From NCBI GenBank assembly GCA_002307235.1, contig DBTV01000011.1, positions 110,638-174,637 of the forward strand: a stretch of DNA of 64,000 nucleotides, given 5' to 3'. Numbering within the stretch: the first letter of the stretch is position 1; each line of letters starts with the position of its first letter. The position numbers and the translations under genes were made by a program. Of the stretch, positions 60,563-64,000 are shown piece after piece. Under the pieces are notes generated by a model, which was given only the letters and a program-made list of their open reading frames with translations, did no database searches and was not told the origin of the DNA. This DNA comes from Acidobacteriaceae bacterium UBA1307. Lineage in GTDB: Bacteria; Acidobacteriota; Terriglobia; Terriglobales; Acidobacteriaceae.

Positions 60563-61444
60563 ATGCGCGCCAACCTTACCTGGCAATCGAAACTCATTCT
60601 TCTCGTCGTGCTGCCCTTTGCCGGGGCAGACGCCGTGCTCGAAACCAACTGGTGGGCAGGCCAGTTGCCCTGGGTCGCGGCCAGCGTCGCGGGGCTGAGC
60701 CTGCTTTTTGCCGTGGTTGCGCGGCGCACCCATGCCGCCACCTTCTGGGCCGCGGTCGCCGGGCTGGTGATCACCGCCAGCACCACCTATTCGACCTTGA
60801 GCTATCCCTACTGGCCCTGGCGCTCGCTGCTGCTGCCGATCGTTGCCGTCGCGGTGCTCTCCGGGCTGGCCACGCGGTTGGGCCGCGCGCGCAAGCAGGA
60901 ACTGGAGCTCGACGAAGGCCGCGAGGGTCGCCACTCGCCGCAGATCGCGGCCAACCTTGGCCTCGCCATGCTGGCCGCCAGCCCCTTCGCGCAGTCATTT
61001 CTTTTTGACAGCGGCTGGTTCGGCCACGATCCGCGCACCGAACTGTTGCTGTTTGCGATTCCGCTGGCCGCCCTCGCCGAGGCCGCCGCCGACACGCTCT
61101 CGTCGGAGATCGGTCAGGCCTTTGGCGGCGTGCCGCGCATGATCACGACGCTCCGGCGGATGGAAACCGGGCAGGACGGCGCGATCACGCTGACGGGCAC
61201 CTTTGCCGGAATCCTCGGCGCGCTGGCCGTTGCCGCCGTCGGAGCCTGGGCCATCCACGGCAACGCGCTGGTCTTCTGGGCCGCGGTTGCCGGCGGCGTC
61301 TTTGGACTCATCTTCGACAGCCTGCTCGGCGCCACCTTCGAGCAGCGCGAGTGGCTCAACAACGACGGGGTGAACTTTCTGTCGACCGGCGCAGCGGCCG
61401 CCGTGGCCGGGACGATTTTGTGGTGGGCGATGGGGGTGCGGTAA
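60563..61444 (+). CDS. DUF92 (TMEM19/VTE6-like) integral membrane protein
   Basis: A 293-residue protein with about seven to eight hydrophobic helices. Family features are the small-residue helix AALAEAAADTLSSEIGQAFGG, TGTFAGILGALAVAAVGA, and NDGVNFLSTGAAAAVAG near the end. DUF92 includes plant VTE6, a phytyl-phosphate kinase, so a CTP-dependent prenyl-phosphate kinase activity is conceivable, but bacterial members are uncharacterised. ATG 60563 directly precedes the first helix; a weak AGGATAAAG site is upstream. The next gene starts two bases after its stop. Confidence 0.8.
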   Translation: MRANLTWQSKLILLVVLPFAGADAVLETNWWAGQLPWVAASVAGLSLLFAVVARRTHAATFWAAVAGLVITASTTYSTLSYPYWPWRSLLLPIVAVAVLSGLATRLGRARKQELELDEGREGRHSPQIAANLGLAMLAASPFAQSFLFDSGWFGHDPRTELLLFAIPLAALAEAAADTLSSEIGQAFGGVPRMITTLRRMETGQDGAITLTGTFAGILGALAVAAVGAWAIHGNALVFWAAVAGGVFGLIFDSLLGATFEQREWLNNDGVNFLSTGAAAAVAGTILWWAMGVR

Positions 61445-61446
61445 CA

Positions 61447-61965
61447 ATGGCTTACGATAGCTCCGTGACAAGCAAAGAAGGTCGAAAGAGTCATGTGCAG
61501 AGAGTGATCAGCACAGTCTGGGCACTGCTTTTTAGTGCAATTTTCATTGGTTGCCTTCGGTTGATGCTCACCCAAGATGCGCCATCGACGCGGATACGTG
61601 ATGTAAAGCTACTCTTTTTGCTCGTGATAATCTTCGCTGCCTTCCGCCTCATCTGGCCCGAGTGCCTTGAGGACTTCTGGACAAAACGAACCTACGCTCA
61701 GAAGATGGTGCTCTATCGGCTGCATCAGGTCAGCATTGCGGTATTGTTCCTGGCAGGTTGGCTTTGCATCTTTCATGCCGAGCAACTCTTCCAGCCAGAT
61801 CACATAGAAAAACTGCGCAATTTGCTCTTGGATCTCTGGGAAACGTCCTTTATATTTCTTCTTTTTCTGGCCAACCTGACCGGATTGCACGACAATGCCT
61901 ACGTTCCGCAGCGACCGGCGGCAGAGGAACAAGACGTACACGCAGCCTCTCAGACACAGCTATGA
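61447..61965 (+). CDS. Membrane protein of unknown function
   Basis: A 172-residue protein with about four hydrophobic segments (~15-38, ~52-70, ~90-108, ~130-148), charged loops and a polar C-terminus. It starts two bases after the DUF92 stop, so it is probably translated with it. The composition is less GC-driven than its neighbours (for example ATA, AAA and TTT codons). No family was recognised. The coupling is the only hint at its role. Confidence 0.6.
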   Translation: MAYDSSVTSKEGRKSHVQRVISTVWALLFSAIFIGCLRLMLTQDAPSTRIRDVKLLFLLVIIFAAFRLIWPECLEDFWTKRTYAQKMVLYRLHQVSIAVLFLAGWLCIFHAEQLFQPDHIEKLRNLLLDLWETSFIFLLFLANLTGLHDNAYVPQRPAAEEQDVHAASQTQL

Positions 61966-62023
61966 GCGTCCCCTTCGTTGTGCACGATTCACTGTTCACT
62001 GTCTGCTGAAACTGGTCCCTGCC

Positions 62024-62644
62024 CTAGTGCAAATGCAGCCGCCACAGCGTGTAGCTGGCGATTTCGTGCACGGTGCGGGCGAGTTCGCCCGAGTAGCCTT
62101 CCACCGGAACGCGCGGGCGCGGCGAGGTCAGCACGTTGAGCCCGTGGGCGGCGCACAGGGCGCGCAGGCGGAACAGGTGCGTCGCGTCGCTGACCACGAT
62201 CAGACGGTGCAGGTGGTTGGCGCGCGCAATCACGGCCAGCCGTCGCACCGAGTCCTCCGTGTTGCGGCTATGGGTTTCGGCGATGATCTCATCTTCGTCG
62301 ACGCCGGTGCCCATCAGATAGCTTTTGCCGACCTCGCCCTCGGAGAACTGATCGGCGTCGCCGCCCTCGCCGCCCAGGGTAATCAGCAGCGGCGCCAGCC
62401 CGCGACGATAGAGCGCCAGAGCGTGGTCAAGCCGTGCGCGAAAGGCCAGCGAGGGCCGGCCGTCATATTGCGCGGCGCCAAAGACGACGATGGCATCGGC
62501 CGGAGCCGCCTGATCCTCCACGGCGCAGATCTTGATCTGTGCATCGACCCAACGAACCCAGAACCCGGCCGCGCCGATGCCCAAAAACAGCACCAGCCCG
62601 GCGATCCACCGACCCCAGCTTCGACCTCTCCACGTGGACCCCAT
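62024..62644 (-). CDS. YdcF/SanA/ElyC-family (DUF218) membrane-anchored protein
   Basis: A 206-residue protein with one N-terminal membrane helix (~11-30) and a DUF218 alpha/beta domain. Typical motifs are ADAIVVFGAAQYDGRPS, APLLITLGGEGGDADQ (a GGxG-type loop), THSRNTEDSVRRL and VVSDATHLFRL. Relatives ElyC and SanA affect envelope integrity and lipid-carrier or murein metabolism in E. coli. The same-strand gene upstream is tsaC, 64 bases away, so they may be co-transcribed. Confidence 0.85.
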   Translation of the reverse strand: MGSTWRGRSWGRWIAGLVLFLGIGAAGFWVRWVDAQIKICAVEDQAAPADAIVVFGAAQYDGRPSLAFRARLDHALALYRRGLAPLLITLGGEGGDADQFSEGEVGKSYLMGTGVDEDEIIAETHSRNTEDSVRRLAVIARANHLHRLIVVSDATHLFRLRALCAAHGLNVLTSPRPRVPVEGYSGELARTVHEIASYTLWRLHLH

Positions 62645-62708
62645 GGGCTCATCTTAGCGCTGTGCCGCAACACGTGCGCAGGGTGCAAATCGTTTTTGTA
62701 CCAGAAAG

Positions 62709-63353
62709 TTAACGGTCGAGGGTCATGAAGATCTCATGGGTGGGAATGGCGCCCTCGCGCACGATCTCCCAGCGATTGGATCCGAGCGAAAGATCGACGA
62801 TGGTCGTCGGCAACGCGCGGCCGGTCGGTCCACCGTCGACAATCAGCGGAATGCGGTCGCCGATCTGGTCACGCACCGCGGCGGCATGGGTGCATTCGGG
62901 AGCGCCCTGCAGGTTCGCCGAGGTAGCGGTGATCGGCTGCCCAAATCCTTCCACCACGGCGCGCGCAATGGCGGCGTCGGGCACGCGCAGAGCCACGTTG
63001 CCGGTATGCGCAGTCGAGCGCAGCGGCAGCTTGGTGCCCGCGCGCATGATGATCGTCAGCGGACCGGGCCAGAACCGTTCCGCCAGTTTGTCGAGGCGCG
63101 GATCGTCCTCGCGCGCCAGCGCATAGGCCTGCGCCAGCGAGGCCACCAGTAGCGAAAGCGGCTTGTGCCTCTGGCGGGTCTTGATCTGGTAAATGCGCTC
63201 GACGGCCTGCAAGTTCACCGGATCAACGGCCAGGCCATAAAAGGTGTCGGTGGGCAAAGCAATGACCTCGCCCTGACGTAGACGGGAGACGATGGAATCG
63301 ATCCGATCCGATTCGGGTTCGTCGGGATGGACGCGTACAATTTCCGCGGACAA
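62709..63353 (-). CDS. tsaC: L-threonylcarbamoyladenylate synthase (TsaC/Sua5/YwlC family)
   Basis: A 214-residue YrdC-domain enzyme that makes threonylcarbamoyl-AMP from threonine, bicarbonate and ATP, the first step of the t6A37 tRNA modification. It is the short TsaC form without the Sua5 C-terminal domain. Motifs are LPTDTFYGLAVDP, KTRQRHKPLSLLV (the K-x-R nucleotide/phosphate site), LRVPD and ITATSANLQG (S-x-N). The start codon is TTG at 63353 with AGAGG seven bases upstream. It is divergent from the TrmH-family gene, another RNA-modification gene. Confidence 0.93.
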   Translation of the reverse strand: MSAEIVRVHPDEPESDRIDSIVSRLRQGEVIALPTDTFYGLAVDPVNLQAVERIYQIKTRQRHKPLSLLVASLAQAYALAREDDPRLDKLAERFWPGPLTIIMRAGTKLPLRSTAHTGNVALRVPDAAIARAVVEGFGQPITATSANLQGAPECTHAAAVRDQIGDRIPLIVDGGPTGRALPTTIVDLSLGSNRWEIVREGAIPTHEIFMTLDR

Positions 63354-63493
63354 AAGCGTACCTCTGCTTCAGGGGGGTAAAGGCCTACAAACTCGCAAGC
63401 TATCACAGCACCAGCGCTGGTGCAAGTTGAGCGGCCCCGTTCCGGCAGCAGCATCCGTTTCAAAACAAGAGAATCGGCCTAAGATAGAGAGTG

Positions 63494-64000
63494 ATGAAGA
63501 CTGTTCCGGTTCGCACCATCCAGAGTAAACAAAATCCGCGCCTCAAGCAGTTGCGACGCGCTCTTGCCACGCCAGCAGCGTTGGCCGGCATCGAGGGGCC
63601 CAACCTGCTCGAAGAAGCCATCAAGGCCCAACTTACGCTGGAATGCGTTTTTGTGGCCGAGGACGAGGCCGAGCGGCTGGACGGCTTCGCGTTCGACGCA
63701 GCAACCGAGGTGCTGGCTCTGCCGCGCGAGCTGCTCCGGGCGGCCCTCGCCACCGAGACGCCGCAGACCGTGGCCGCCCTGGTGCGTCCGCCAGTGTTCT
63801 CCTGGGCCGACATTCTCGATCTGCCCCATGCCCCGCTCATCGTGATTCTTGCCGGTGTGCAAGACCCCGGCAACCTGGGCACGATTCTGCGCTCGGCCGA
63901 GGCCTTTGGCGCCACCGGCGTCATCGCCCTGCCAGGCACGGTCAACGCCTGGAACCCGAAGGCCGTACGCGCCTCGGCGGGCTCGCTCTTCCGGCTGCCC
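63494..64000 (+). CDS. TrmH/SpoU-family RNA 2'-O-methyltransferase, 5' part (cut by window end)
   Basis: The first 169 codons of a SPOUT-class methyltransferase. An N-terminal substrate-binding domain (~1-110) is followed by motif 1, GVQDPGNLGTILRSAEAFGA, with the conserved Asn and catalytic Arg. The end of the window reads AVRASAGSLFRLP, the next conserved element. Family members methylate ribose in 23S rRNA or tRNA; which target applies is not decidable. The frame has no stop before base 64000. ATG 63494 has AGAGAG immediately upstream. It shares a 140-base divergent promoter region with tsaC. Confidence 0.93.
   Translation, partial: MKTVPVRTIQSKQNPRLKQLRRALATPAALAGIEGPNLLEEAIKAQLTLECVFVAEDEAERLDGFAFDAATEVLALPRELLRAALATETPQTVAALVRPPVFSWADILDLPHAPLIVILAGVQDPGNLGTILRSAEAFGATGVIALPGTVNAWNPKAVRASAGSLFRLP

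Overview
The window looks like chromosomal DNA of an Acidobacteriota bacterium, probably class Terriglobia. It is GC-rich and densely coded. It carries three TonB-dependent receptors with N-terminal carboxypeptidase-regulatory-like domains (two of them very large, Oar-type, without a SusD partner), a cellulose operon with a bcsA-bcsB fusion, and a stand-alone KdpD sensor domain. No rRNA, tRNA or CRISPR array was recognised. Assignments rest on motifs and protein families read by eye; no database search was run.

Layout. 1-13.6 kb: 3' end of uvrB; a chemoreceptor divergent from a degenerate receiver protein; a cytochrome c maturation cluster (ccmF, a small CcmI-like protein, an exported Ig-like membrane protein); htpX; a DUF4149 protein; a ZIP metal transporter; a multi-pass membrane protein; and a PAS histidine kinase coupled to a KdpD-type sensor protein. 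13.6-25.6 kb (minus strand): cellulose operon bcsQ, bcsAB, bcsZ, bcsC, with overlapping start and stop codons at two of its three junctions. 26-27.4 kb: an amino-acid permease.

27.4-41.2 kb (plus strand): a peptidoglycan-salvage locus. It holds a giant TonB receptor, an SSS symporter, MurQ etherase, a serine hydrolase-NamZ fusion, exported NagZ, an NlpC/P60 endopeptidase, a Tat-signal L-Ala-D/L-Glu epimerase and a GntR/HutC regulator. Read together, murein fragments would cross the outer membrane by the receptor and be cut to MurNAc, GlcNAc and peptides in the periplasm. The sugar would be imported by the symporter and fed to MurQ. A MurNAc kinase is not in the window.

41.4-50.5 kb: a secreted adenosine deaminase and a second Oar-type receptor (minus), a heptose-phosphate adenylyltransferase and a Fur-family regulator (minus), and, divergent from Fur, a siderophore-type TonB receptor. 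The Fur/receptor promoter region is full of repeats. 50.6-58.2 kb: a minus-strand RND efflux operon in which the inner-membrane pump is fused to its TolC-like outer-membrane factor; divergent from it an exported protein of unknown function and a TetR regulator whose stop codon lies at the edge of a 268-bp MITE-like element with 19-bp perfect terminal inverted repeats. 58.2-64 kb: DUF2393 protein, a tiny membrane protein, a DnaC/IstB-like ATPase, a DUF92 protein, an unknown membrane protein, a YdcF-type protein, threonylcarbamoyl-AMP synthase, and the 5' part of a TrmH-family RNA methyltransferase cut by the window edge.
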